Positions 1 to 9,827 are shown, counted from the first letter of the stretch. The stretch is 64,000 bases of DNA from an uncultured Lachnospiraceae bacterium (GCA_946632055.1 CAMPAR010000001.1:1-64000); one strand, 5' to 3'. Numbers and translations: made by a program. Notes: a model not told the origin generated them from the sequence alone.

Positions 1-2
1 CC

Positions 3-272
3 TATGTCTACTGCCACAACAAGCTTGTGAAGGCGGGTCCGTCCTGGAATGAACGGCTGATGACGGAAGCGGAGGGCGAAGGCTATGAGCTTCTTTTCGC
101 GGATACCAAAGCCTCGGCAGCCTGGTACAGGAGCCTGGAAAAAGAGAAGGCAGTCGAGAAAATGACCAGGACGAATGACACCTATCTGAAGACCTTTTCC
201 CAGGAGGACGGGGTGAAATCCTACGGTGAAGTGGTGAATGACCTGATCGCGTGGTTCCTTCAGAAGAACTGA
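3..272 (+). CDS. C-terminal part of an uncharacterised protein (5' end outside window)
   Basis: Open frame from the window edge (YVYCHNKLVKAGPSWNERL...LIAWFLQKN*) to the stop at 272; no family recognised. Confidence 0.55.
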   Translation, partial: YVYCHNKLVKAGPSWNERLMTEAEGEGYELLFADTKASAAWYRSLEKEKAVEKMTRTNDTYLKTFSQEDGVKSYGEVVNDLIAWFLQKN

Positions 273-295
273 AGAACGGCGGTCCGGAGGAGAAC

Positions 296-1912
296 ATGGT
301 AACGGATGTTTTATTGAACACAAAAGAAGCCCCGGCGGGATACGAAGCTGCCGCCCGGCCGCTGTTTCTTACGAGAACCCGATATTTGAACGGGCTTGTC
401 TGCCCGAAGATGCTGTGGCTCCGCATCAACAGGAGGGAGCGCTTCGGGGAGTCGAAGATTTCCCCGCAGGCGGTGGAAAACAGCCGGAACGTGCAGATCT
501 GCGCGCGGAGACTGTTCGACCCGGTGACAGTGATCGAACACGATGAATATGCGGTGATGGAAGAGAAAACCGGGGAAATCCTGCGAAGGGCGGCATCGGA
601 CGAAGATATGTTTTCCGGATCCGGGCGTTTTGCGGCAATTGCCCACGCTGCGCTTTCCTTTCAGAACTGCCATGCGCTGATCGATATTCTCGCGGTCCAG
701 CCGGACGGACGATTTGAAATTTATATGGTGAAAAGCGCCGTCCATGTGAGCGCGCAGGCCCGGGAAGACCTTGCGTATCAGTACTATGTCTGCCGCATGG
801 CGGGACTTCCGGTGGAAAAAGCGGGCGTACTGTACCTGAACCGCGAATATGTGCGGAAAGGGCAGATTGAGCCTGAGAAGCTTTTCAGGATCCTGGATCT
901 TACATCCGAGTCGGAGAATAAAATGGCGGAGGTGCGGGACCGAATCTCGGGGCTTCGGATTTATCTTGCGGAGGACCGGGAACCCCGAAGGGCTCTTTCT
1001 GAAGGGTGTTTTTCTCCCTATGACTGCAGCTGCTTTTCTTCCTGCGGGAAAGAACTTCCGGAATGGAATGTCTTCCGGCTTGCAGCGACGCAGCTTCAGG
1101 ATAAACTGCGGTTTTACGAAGAGGGGCGGATCGGATTTGAGGATTTTGTCAGCGAAGAACCGGCTGGAAATACCATAATTCCCGGGATTTCCGCGGCTGC
1201 CGGGCTTCAGATCCTTTGTGAGCTCGAAAAACGGCCTTTACAGGCCGACCGCACCGCAGTCCGGGAATTTCTGCGTACTTTGTGGAAACCGCTTTATTTC
1301 CTCGATTTTGAGGCTTTTCAGCCGTCGGTTCCGAAATATGAAGGAACGCGGCCGTTCGAAACGATTGTATTCCAGTACTCGGTTCACGGTCTTCCCTGGA
1401 ACAATGAATCGCCGGCAAGACGGGAACTGATACACCGGGATTTTCTGGGCGATCCGGAATGTGATCCGAGGCGGGCCCTGTCGGAAAAGCTGGTTCGGGA
1501 TATCCCGGAGGATGCCTGCATCCTGACCTATAATTCCGCCTATGAGAAAAAGCGGATCGCGGAGCTTGCGGCGCTGTTCCCCGATCTTTCGGGGAAACTG
1601 ATGAACCTTCATTCCCGCGTCATGGACCTGATGCCGCTTTTCAGGGACAGGAAGGTGTATGACCGGAGGATGCAGGGATCCTATTCCCTGAAGTCCGTGC
1701 TTCCGGCGCTGTTTCCGGATGATCCGGCGCTGGATTACGAAAACCTCCCCGGCGTCAGCAACGGCGGGGAGGCGGCGGACAGTTTCCAGATGCTTTCACG
1801 GCTTTTTGGGGAAGAGCGGGAGAAGCTCTCGCAGGAGATGCTCCGATACTGCGCGCTCGACACCTTTGCGATGGTAAAGATTGTGGAGAGGCTGGAGGAG
1901 CTTTCCGGATGA
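296..1912 (+). CDS. DUF2779-type protein (Cas4-like 'YLNGLVCPKMLWL' N-terminus, RNase H-like 'YFLDFEAF' C-terminus)
   Basis: Long ORF; motifs LNGLVCPKMLWL and FLDFEAFQPSVPKYEGTRPFETIVFQYSVH; ATG 296 preceded by GGAGG. Confidence 0.8.
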   Translation: MVTDVLLNTKEAPAGYEAAARPLFLTRTRYLNGLVCPKMLWLRINRRERFGESKISPQAVENSRNVQICARRLFDPVTVIEHDEYAVMEEKTGEILRRAASDEDMFSGSGRFAAIAHAALSFQNCHALIDILAVQPDGRFEIYMVKSAVHVSAQAREDLAYQYYVCRMAGLPVEKAGVLYLNREYVRKGQIEPEKLFRILDLTSESENKMAEVRDRISGLRIYLAEDREPRRALSEGCFSPYDCSCFSSCGKELPEWNVFRLAATQLQDKLRFYEEGRIGFEDFVSEEPAGNTIIPGISAAAGLQILCELEKRPLQADRTAVREFLRTLWKPLYFLDFEAFQPSVPKYEGTRPFETIVFQYSVHGLPWNNESPARRELIHRDFLGDPECDPRRALSEKLVRDIPEDACILTYNSAYEKKRIAELAALFPDLSGKLMNLHSRVMDLMPLFRDRKVYDRRMQGSYSLKSVLPALFPDDPALDYENLPGVSNGGEAADSFQMLSRLFGEEREKLSQEMLRYCALDTFAMVKIVERLEELSG

Positions 1913-1949
1913 GAGAATCATACTCCTTCGGGAAGACAGAAAATCCTGC

Positions 1950-1988
1950 GTCATTCCGGGCGAGCCTTCAGGCGATCCGGGGAATCCC
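1950..1988. repeat. REP-like palindromic intergenic element GTCATTCCGGGCGAGCCTTCAGGCGATCCGGGGAATCCC
   Basis: Aligns over 39 nt with 2897-2935 (29/39 identical by hand); ATTCC/GGAAT outer pairing and GCC-TTCA-GGC core. Confidence 0.6.
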
Positions 1989-2002
1989 ATCCGGAATCGG
2001 GA

Positions 2003-2827
2003 TCATTCTCCAGCTTCCGGCAGGCAGTGCATTTCAGTCTTTGTGAGCATCCGGAATCCTTCCGCGGTTCTGTGGAAGGAGCGGAGGCCGAAATCATGGG
2101 CGCGGAGGGTCAGGTACAATGCGATGTCCTTTGCCTCCTGCGAGCCTTCCGGGTATTGGGAAAGATGGCAGGCAAAGACGGAGCGAAGCTGAAGCGGCAG
2201 AAGTCCGGAAGTTTTGACAAAGGCATTCGGCCGGGCTGTCATATAGTAGGCGATGGCCTGAACGTCGGCGGGATTTTCGGCGCCGTAGCCTGCCATGATC
2301 CCGGGATAAGGCGCGAAACAGGCGATCTCCCGGGCACAGGCGCCGGTCTCAAGATGGTCTTTATGGGATTCGGAGCGTGACAGCGGATCCGGTGCGAAGA
2401 TGATATCGGGCCGGAAATCCGAGACGGTTTTCGCGATCCCCCGAAGCATTTCGGCCTGATCGTACTGTCCGCCGTCACGAAGATTCAGGAAGCGGACATC
2501 CGAGACGCCGAGCATTTCAGCGGATTTCAGGGATTCTTTCCGGCGGATTTCCGCGAGGGCATTGCCTCTTTCCTCCGGGCCGGAGGACTCCTTTTTGGCA
2601 AGAAGCTCCCGGTATTCCGGCAGACGGTCGGCACAGGCATCGCCGAATCTTCCGTCCATGCAGATCAGGAAGCAGATTTTCTTTCCCATGGAGGCAAGCT
2701 TTGCCGCCGTCGCGCCCGCACCGATCTCGATATCGTCCGGGTGCGGACCGATGAAGAGAAATCGCGAGAAGCTGTCGATTTTCGGTTTTTTGAGCGCAAA
2801 ACGAAGCGCAAGGCGTGTAAGTCCCAT
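2003..2827 (-). CDS. PIG-L/LmbE family deacetylase
   Basis: FLFIGPHPDDIEIGAGATAAKLASMGK motif near N-terminus. Confidence 0.88.
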   Translation of the reverse strand: MGLTRLALRFALKKPKIDSFSRFLFIGPHPDDIEIGAGATAAKLASMGKKICFLICMDGRFGDACADRLPEYRELLAKKESSGPEERGNALAEIRRKESLKSAEMLGVSDVRFLNLRDGGQYDQAEMLRGIAKTVSDFRPDIIFAPDPLSRSESHKDHLETGACAREIACFAPYPGIMAGYGAENPADVQAIAYYMTARPNAFVKTSGLLPLQLRSVFACHLSQYPEGSQEAKDIALYLTLRAHDFGLRSFHRTAEGFRMLTKTEMHCLPEAGE

Positions 2828-2896
2828 GAGGAGATCCTTTCTGTTTTACGGATGGCGATATTGTAGCACCCCGCGGCCGAATAAACAAGGCCTTTT

Positions 2897-2985
2897 GTCA
2901 TGTCGAGCGAGCCCGCAGGCGAGTCGAGACATCCCCTGACTTATGTGACGAAATGATGGGATCCCTCGACTGCGCTCGGGATGGC
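2897..2985. repeat. BIME-like pair of palindromic repeats in opposite orientation
   Basis: 2897-2935 GTCATGTCGAGCGAGCCCGCAGGCGAGTCGAGACATCCC; 2958-2985 is a related unit read on the minus strand (GCCATCCCGAGCGCAGTCGAGGGATCCC). Confidence 0.6.
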
Positions 2986-3149
2986 AGAAAAGGATGAAAT
3001 CCCCTCGGCTCGGGCGTTGTTTTCCGTGAAAAGTGTTATCTGTGCTGGACATTTGTTGGACAGCCGGTAGTATGCTTCAGAAAAAGATCACAAGAGATTG
3101 TCAGAAATACACTGAAACCGGAAGAGCAGGAAAAGCTGGATTACGGCCT

Positions 3150-3473
3150 CAAAATGTACTCCTGGAATGAATCTTTACGGACGGCCAGAAGCGTTTTGAC
3201 AACAGCATGGATGCCCTGTCCATCATGAATGCGCATGTGCCGGGCTTCAGGCCTTACGCAAAAGAGCTTGTGGATAAAACCAACCGGGTGCGGAAAGTGC
3301 ATGCCGGCGACAAACACTTTGTCGATCTCAGCGACTACGATACACAGCGCGTGCAAAGGCTGCCGTCCCGAAGGGAGCAGCGGCGAATGATCGGCTTAAT
3401 GACCTCGACGGACCGCAGGTCGGAATGTAAGACAGGGCTCCGTCTGGATGCCCGGGATCATAAAAGGAAATAA
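3150..3473 (+). pseudogene. Decayed C-terminal remnant of the MPKK paralogous family
   Basis: FDNSMDALSIMNAHVPGFRPYAKELVDKTNRVRKVHAGDKHFVDLSDYDTQRVQR aligns with the C-terminal domains of the 5214 and 7269 copies; no upstream gene body. Confidence 0.75.
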
Positions 3474-3493
3474 TTTTATGGAGGAAAGGAATC

Positions 3494-4246
3494 ATGTATA
3501 AGCTTTGGGAAGAACTTGAAAACCTGAAAAAGTACAAATGGGTGGAACTTTCGCATTCACTGAACAACGACAGCCCCTACTGGGCCGGGATTCCGGAAGG
3601 CTCCGTGGAGCTTTCAAAGACGGTCTTTGACTGGGGCAATCCGATGCTGGAATGCCTGATCCAGACCTTCAAATTCCCCGGACAGTTCGGTACGCACATC
3701 GATTTCCCGGGACATTTCATCAAAAACGCGCCGCTTTCCGAAAGCTACGGCGTGAAAGATGCGGTGTTCCCGCTCTGCGTGATCGACATTACGGACAAGG
3801 TGAAGGAAGATGTGCATTATTCGGTGCAGCCGGAAGACATCATGGCCTGGGAGGAGCAGTACGGTCCAATCCCGGACGGCGCTTTTGTCGCGCTCCGTAC
3901 GGACTGGTCGAAAAACTGGCCGGATATGGATAAGCTTTCCGGCATCGCGGAAGACGGCTCCGAGAATTTCCCGGGCTGGTCGCTTCCGGCGCTGAAGTAC
4001 ATTTACGAGACCCGGAATGCGGCGGCAAACGGCCATGAAACGCTGGACACCGACGCGTCAAAGGAAGCGGCCGCGGCGGAGGATCTGGCCTGTGAGCGCT
4101 ATGTGCTTGACCGGGGGAAGCTTCAGGTCGAGGTGCTGACGAATCTTGATCAGGTGACTCCCGCCGGCGCAATTCTTGTAGCACTGTGGCCGAGATTTGA
4201 AGGCGCGACCGGACTTCCGGTGCGGTGCTTCGCGATTACTGAGTAA
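3494..4246 (+). CDS. Cyclase family protein (kynurenine formamidase-like)
   Basis: WVELSHSLNNDSPYWAG and GTHIDFPGHF metal-binding motif. Confidence 0.85.
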   Translation: MYKLWEELENLKKYKWVELSHSLNNDSPYWAGIPEGSVELSKTVFDWGNPMLECLIQTFKFPGQFGTHIDFPGHFIKNAPLSESYGVKDAVFPLCVIDITDKVKEDVHYSVQPEDIMAWEEQYGPIPDGAFVALRTDWSKNWPDMDKLSGIAEDGSENFPGWSLPALKYIYETRNAAANGHETLDTDASKEAAAAEDLACERYVLDRGKLQVEVLTNLDQVTPAGAILVALWPRFEGATGLPVRCFAITE

Positions 4247-4265
4247 GTGAAGGGACAGGCAGGTC

Positions 4266-5084
4266 ATGAAGAAATACCTGATGCCGCTTCTCATGCTGGC
4301 GGTATTTGAAACTGTGGCCGTGACCCTGTGGCTGACTAAGGATAATCTGTTTTATCTTTTCAACTTCAGCTATATCGGACTCTCCATATCGCTGGGCATG
4401 TTTCTGTATATCAGGAAGTACAAGCATGCCCGTCGGGTGGTGCAGCTTCTGATCGGACTGTACATGCTGGTATATCTCGGGCTGATCAGCAATGAAAACA
4501 TGCAGATCGAGGGCTTCTGGTACTATCTGTTCACAGGGGTATTTGAAGCCGCGACGATCCACTATGCCGTCGCAAAAATATTCGGACCGCTGCTGTTTGG
4601 AAGAGGCTGGTGCGGATATGCCTGCTGGACGGCGATGGTGCTGGATTTCCTGCCCTATAAGGTGCCGAAGGGCCCGAGAAAGAAAATCGGAAGGATCCGG
4701 TATATCACCTTTGCGGTTTCCCTGATCTTTGTCGCGGCACTGTTTCTTGCGAAGGTCGGGAACATCGAACGGATCATGTTCTGGGCATTTATCGTGGGGA
4801 ACGTCCTTTATTATGCGGTCGGAATCATCCTGGCCTTTGTGTTCAGGGACAACCGCGCTTTCTGCAAGTACATCTGCCCGATTACGGTTTTCCTGAAGCC
4901 GATGAGCTATTTTTCGCTTTTCCGCATCAAATGCGACAAGGAGAAATGCGTTTCCTGCGGAAAGTGCAAAAGGGTATGTCCGATGAATGTGGATGTGACG
5001 GACAACAGCAGGAAACGGCAGAACGGCACCGAGTGCATCCTCTGTATGGAGTGCGTCAAAAACTGCCCGAAAGATGCGCTGTAA
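4266..5084 (+). CDS. NapH/polyferredoxin-like membrane 4Fe-4S protein
   Basis: Multiple TM segments, GRGWCGYACW and two CxxCxxCxxxC clusters at the C-terminus. Confidence 0.85.
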   Translation: MKKYLMPLLMLAVFETVAVTLWLTKDNLFYLFNFSYIGLSISLGMFLYIRKYKHARRVVQLLIGLYMLVYLGLISNENMQIEGFWYYLFTGVFEAATIHYAVAKIFGPLLFGRGWCGYACWTAMVLDFLPYKVPKGPRKKIGRIRYITFAVSLIFVAALFLAKVGNIERIMFWAFIVGNVLYYAVGIILAFVFRDNRAFCKYICPITVFLKPMSYFSLFRIKCDKEKCVSCGKCKRVCPMNVDVTDNSRKRQNGTECILCMECVKNCPKDAL

Positions 5085-5213
5085 GGCATCAGCGGTCATT
5101 TTCCGGAATCTCATCTGTTGGACATGAGGGCTTATACTGTCCTGCGAAAAGGCCAAAGCCAACGGATAAGTTCATCAACCGAAGAAAAAATATATAGAAC
5201 TGAAGGAGACAAC

Positions 5214-7247
5214 ATGCCGAAAAAACCCTTAACGCAGACCACACAGGAAGAACTGAACGAAGAAGTCCTTGCGGGAATGAACGCGCAGAAAACGGATCTT
5301 GACAAGCTCTGGTACTATCTGAATACCTATTCTCTGTACAGCACGGTATTAACAGCAGAAGAGATGATGAAAGACCCTTCTGCGCCGCCGAAGCGGGAAG
5401 ACTACAAAAGCGACGAGGAATATCAGAGAGAGCTGGAGGCGCATAATGAGACTGTTCTGAACGATCACCTCACGGATGATGAAAAGGAAAGCCTTCAGAT
5501 GCCGGCAGACAGGGACTCGAGAAAAAAACTGTCTGAAGCGACGGATGTCCTTGAGGAGGAGCTGAAGGAAAAGGTACTTCCCGCAGGAACGCTTGCAGAG
5601 CGTCTGAAAAGCTTTAAACTCCTGGGAATTCTGAAAGCCAAAATCGCGCTCGACTGCGGCAGGGACTATGAAGCGAAGCTGCTTTCGCTTCCCGAAGATG
5701 CACAGAACCGGGAAGATAAGGCGTTCTATCTGCATATGAAGGATATTCACAGCCGGACGCTGAAGCTCAGCACTTCCTACAAGGATCTCGAGAACAAGTT
5801 TGTGATGGATAACGGCGATTTCCCGTCTGAAATCATGAAGGAATCGCCGATCCCGGACGTCGCTTCGATCAAGAAGATGACGATGGGAAAATTCCTGGAT
5901 TCGAACTTCGTCGAACCCGCGGAACAGGACTTCCTGTTTCAGAATGCGGCAGCGGAAGGCCTGAAGTGCAGCCGGAAAACCAGTGTTTTCGAGTTCTATA
6001 AGAAACGGCTGGAAGCGGACGAACAGAAGAGAAAGCAGCAGAATCCGGGCTATCAGGTCCGGGAAATCACGGACGCGGAGGTCTATGAAAAAGCAAAGGA
6101 ACGGTATATTTCCGATGCGATCCGCGGTCAGATGAAATTCGGCTCCGATTCCGTGCGCGAGGGGCTCAGCGAATATGAGAAAAAGCTCTTCGACCAGGGG
6201 ATGAATGCGATCACCGTCAAGGATTATAAGCCGCCGAAGCCGATCCGCGACTGGGTAAAAACGACCGGGGACGAGATCCTTCGCGAACGCCGCCTGAATA
6301 ACCTGAATGACACTTACGGCTATTTCGGAAAAGAGGTCGACCAGCGGAAGCCCTTTAAGCTGGAGAGCGACCGTGCGCTTAAGAAAGCGTACGGGAAAGA
6401 TCTTGATAAAGATGCATCCGCATACGACAAATTCATTGCGCAGCATATCGGCGCGCGGGCGATTCTCGATCCACCCGGAAAACGCCGCGAGCATCTCGCG
6501 CTTGTTATGGCCGCGAATGCCGTCCAGTCCGCGAAGAACGGCGCCATCGATGAAAAGCTGGTGAAGAACATCGCGAAGGAGTACCTGACGCGCGACGGAT
6601 TCCGGAAGATGTCGGACTATGAGGTTTCCACTGCGCTCTTGACGAAGGAAAAGGCCTTGGCCGCCCAGCAGAAGGTGCTGACGAAAACATTCGGCGTCCC
6701 GAAGGAGGAACAGGCGGAGTACATCCGAAAGATGAAGGCGCTCTCCGAGGCGATGGTGCCCGCCGAAGGCCAGTCCGCGAAGTATCAGGCGATGAAGAAA
6801 AGCGTCGATGCCATCGCGAAGCTTGATCCGAAGGATCCGAAGACCGGCGAGAAGCTGATGCTGGAGAACGGAAAACTCCTCGGAAACCTGCAGACCTACA
6901 CCAAGGGCAAGAAGAGCAAGCGCTTCTACAGCTCGAGCCAGGCGCGCTTTGACAACAGCCTCGACGTGCTTTCGGTCGTCGACGACCATGTGCCCGGGAT
7001 GCGGCAGTACGCGGATCAGATTGTGAAGCGGACGAACGAAGTCCGGAATGTCGGGCCGATGGATGATGATTATGTCGATCTTAGCGAGTACGGCGTGAAA
7101 CGGGCGGAATGGGTTGCCCCGGAGGGCACCAGGGCCTACGACAGGAAGATCAGCGCCAAGGCGGACGAGTGGCTGAAGGAAGCGGGCTTTGATCCCGCGA
7201 AGCTTAGAAAGGAAAGCGCCGAAGCCGGACCGCTGAACCTGAACTGA
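5214..7247 (+). CDS. Uncharacterised MPKK paralogous family protein, copy A (677 aa)
   Basis: MPKKPLTQTTQEELNEEVLAG start with upstream AAGGAGA; extended similarity to the following ORFs; no signal peptide, TM or known domain recognised. Confidence 0.85.
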   Translation: MPKKPLTQTTQEELNEEVLAGMNAQKTDLDKLWYYLNTYSLYSTVLTAEEMMKDPSAPPKREDYKSDEEYQRELEAHNETVLNDHLTDDEKESLQMPADRDSRKKLSEATDVLEEELKEKVLPAGTLAERLKSFKLLGILKAKIALDCGRDYEAKLLSLPEDAQNREDKAFYLHMKDIHSRTLKLSTSYKDLENKFVMDNGDFPSEIMKESPIPDVASIKKMTMGKFLDSNFVEPAEQDFLFQNAAAEGLKCSRKTSVFEFYKKRLEADEQKRKQQNPGYQVREITDAEVYEKAKERYISDAIRGQMKFGSDSVREGLSEYEKKLFDQGMNAITVKDYKPPKPIRDWVKTTGDEILRERRLNNLNDTYGYFGKEVDQRKPFKLESDRALKKAYGKDLDKDASAYDKFIAQHIGARAILDPPGKRREHLALVMAANAVQSAKNGAIDEKLVKNIAKEYLTRDGFRKMSDYEVSTALLTKEKALAAQQKVLTKTFGVPKEEQAEYIRKMKALSEAMVPAEGQSAKYQAMKKSVDAIAKLDPKDPKTGEKLMLENGKLLGNLQTYTKGKKSKRFYSSSQARFDNSLDVLSVVDDHVPGMRQYADQIVKRTNEVRNVGPMDDDYVDLSEYGVKRAEWVAPEGTRAYDRKISAKADEWLKEAGFDPAKLRKESAEAGPLNLN

Positions 7248-7268
7248 TGAGCTGAGGAGGAGAGAAGC

Positions 7269-9055
7269 ATGCCGAAAAAAACGATCCCGGAAATGACGGA
7301 TAAAGAACTGGAACGGGAGGCTCTCGAAGGCCTGAACACCCAGCAGACGGACCTTGATAAAGTCTGGTATTTTCTGAACTATCAGGCCATGTCCGATACA
7401 GCGAAATCTGCGAATGCTCTGGCGTATGATCCGTCGATCAATGTCAATGAAGTGTTTGACACCAGAGAAGAATATCAAGCAGCTGTAGAAAAGGAACGGT
7501 CGGATCACCCGGAGAAGTATTTCCAGCAGGGAGAGAGGGAAAAAATACAGATCCCCTGTGACTATGAAAACCTGGTCAAACTCGAAAACAGCTCGAAGTC
7601 CGTCTATAAAGAATGGAGGAATCGTATCTTGCGAACATTGGCGCATTCAGCGCGGAGATGACGCAGAACTCCCCGGTACGGGATATCGAGACGCTGAAAA
7701 GCGTTACTCTCGGAGAGTTTTTGGATGCTTCCTATACGGATGCGGAAGACCAGCAGCTGTTTTTTGAAGAAGCGGCTCTGAAAGGCATCCCCGCGAACCG
7801 GGACACCAATGCTTTTGAATACTTCAAAAAAGAGATCGACGCGCAGCAGGACATTCTGAAGGCTATGAATCCGGGCAGGGAGAAGAGAGAGCCTCTCGAT
7901 CAGGAAGTGCTGTATACCGCCAGAGAGCAATATCTTAAAAACCTGACGATTTCACTTCCGAAGTTCAGCATGACGACCGTGCGCGAAAATATGAGCAACG
8001 CCGATAAGAAGCTTTTTGATCAGGGCGCGAAGCTCATGAGCCGGAAATACTATCGCACGCCGGAGAAGATCGAGGGCTGGGCGAAGAAAACCGCCAACAA
8101 GGAGCTCATTAATAAGCGTGCGGACGATCTGAACCGGAATTTCACGGATTTCTCGCAGGAGGCGGACAGAAGAGAAGCCTATGATCTGGAGAACGATCCG
8201 CTCTACAGAAAGGCTTTCGGAAAGCATCTTGGCGAGCAGGCTTCGGAGTATGAGAAATTCCTTCATCAGCATCTTGGCGCGAAGGCGCTCATGGATCCGC
8301 CGGAAAAGAGACGCGAGCATCTCGCATTTGTCGCTGCCGCGATTGATTTTTACGCGAAGGATCCGGAGCATTTCAATCTGGAGGCTGTACAGGCGGAGGC
8401 GAAAACCTACCAGTCGTTTGACATGTTCAAAAACCTCTCCGATCAGGAAGTGTCAAAGCTTCTCATGAGCCGGGAGCAGGGGATGAAGTCGCTCCACGTG
8501 ATGGCGGCGAAGAAATACGGCGTGCCGGAATCGGAGCGCGCGGAGTATATCCGTAAGATGAAGGCGCTCTCGGAGGCGATGGTTCCCGCGGAAGGCGAGT
8601 CTGAAAAATACAAGGAGATGAAGACCGCCGTTGACGCGGTCGCGGCGCTCGATCCTCAGGACCCCGGGCTTGAATCAAAGCTCTTCAAGGCAAACGTGCA
8701 GTTATATAACCGGGTCTTCAGGTATGAGAAGGGCAAGAAGAGCGTCCGGACCTTCAAAACCTCTCAGGCACGTTTTGACAACAGTGTCGACGTCCTTTCG
8801 GTCATGAACGACCATATTCCGGGTCTTCGGAAACATGTGCAGAAGATCGTCGACCGCACGAATGAAGTGCGTAAGGCGAAACCCGGCGATAAGGATTACG
8901 TTGACCTCGCGGCCTACGGCCTGGAACGCGCCGAAAAGAACGCGCCGAAGACTTCAGCTTACGCGAAAAAGAACGCGGCAGCCGAAGCCGATAAACTGAT
9001 GAAAAAAGAAGGCCTGGAACCCGGAGAACTCGGTATCCGGCAGGCAGACCTTTGA
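7269..9055 (+). pseudogene. MPKK paralogous family, copy B: -1 frameshift and about 80-aa internal deletion relative to copy A (or two overlapping ORFs 7269-7661 and 7613-9055)
   Basis: ORF 7269-7661 matches the copy A N-terminus; ORF 7613-9055 resumes homology in the -1 frame (YKEWRNRI|LANIGAFSAEM vs YKDLENKFVMDNGDFPSEIM). Confidence 0.7.
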
Positions 9056-9133
9056 CCTTATCATCATATGATGGTAAGGTCAAAAGGGTTGTCACGCCAA
9101 GTTCCGTGCTGCGCACTCCCACTTGGCGCCTGC
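9040..9133. repeat. Two-hairpin structured intergenic element
   Basis: TTTGACCTTA(9051)/TAAGGTCAAA(9075); GCCAAGT(9096)/ACTTGGC(9121) enclosing GTGC/GCAC; possible closing GCAGGC/GCCTGC. Confidence 0.65.
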
Positions 9134-9161
9134 ATCATCATATTTCAGAAAGGACATCATT

Positions 9162-9827
9162 ATGCCAAAGAAAGAGAGAGAACTCAGACAGAAATCCGAC
9201 CCGAACGCGCCTCAGATTTCAGGCGATGAAATGAACCGCAGGCTGGACGCGATTCTCGGGGGAGGGAAAACTAAAGTGAAAAACCGCCTCCAGATGCTTC
9301 AGATGGAGGCATCTTCCATGGCGAAGCAGCTGGACTCTGCCATGGAGAAAAAGGATGACAAGCGCAAGAAGGAGCTGACCGAAGACGCTGACCGCGTAAC
9401 GAAGGAATACATGGTACTTCTCGGCTACGCGATGGACGAGACCGGCAAACTGGATCCGAAAAAGCTTGAGGACGAACTGGATCCGGCCGCGATCTCCCTT
9501 AACATCCAGAAGGCGGAAAAAAACAGTGTAATGAACTGGCTGAAGGCCGACGGCAATCCCGAAAGAGCCAAAAATACGCTGCAGTCGATCGGAGACCGGG
9601 ACGGCGAGCAGTTTGCGCGGGATGTGACGAATACCTATGTCAGGGACATGGAGCATCAGCAGAAGGTCGATGCAGATGTGGACAAGGTCCTGAAGGACAT
9701 GGGCTTTGACCCTGCAGCGCTCAGAAAGCAAAGCCAACAGGCCTGGAAGGAGATGAAGGAGGATCCGAACTTCCGCCTTGGAGATAACGGCAAAAATCCC
9801 GAGCAGCCCGGCCAGCTTCGTCTGTAA
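9162..9827 (+). CDS. Small MPKK-family-associated protein (221 aa)
   Basis: MPKKERELRQ start after AGAAAGGA; C-terminal DADVDKVLKDMGFDPAALRKQS resembles copy A KADEWLKEAGFDPAKLRKES. Confidence 0.75.
   Translation: MPKKERELRQKSDPNAPQISGDEMNRRLDAILGGGKTKVKNRLQMLQMEASSMAKQLDSAMEKKDDKRKKELTEDADRVTKEYMVLLGYAMDETGKLDPKKLEDELDPAAISLNIQKAEKNSVMNWLKADGNPERAKNTLQSIGDRDGEQFARDVTNTYVRDMEHQQKVDADVDKVLKDMGFDPAALRKQSQQAWKEMKEDPNFRLGDNGKNPEQPGQLRL

Noticed and set aside
7600-7635. Programmed -1 ribosomal frameshift in copy B
   Set aside because: No slippery heptamer or obvious downstream pseudoknot seen; simple mutation or assembly error is more likely, combined with the adjacent deletion.
5349-7646. 765-aa minus-strand ORF antisense to MPKK copy A
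   Set aside because: Shadow ORF from GC-rich codon usage; the plus-strand frame has clear paralogy, a ribosome-binding site and a start codon.
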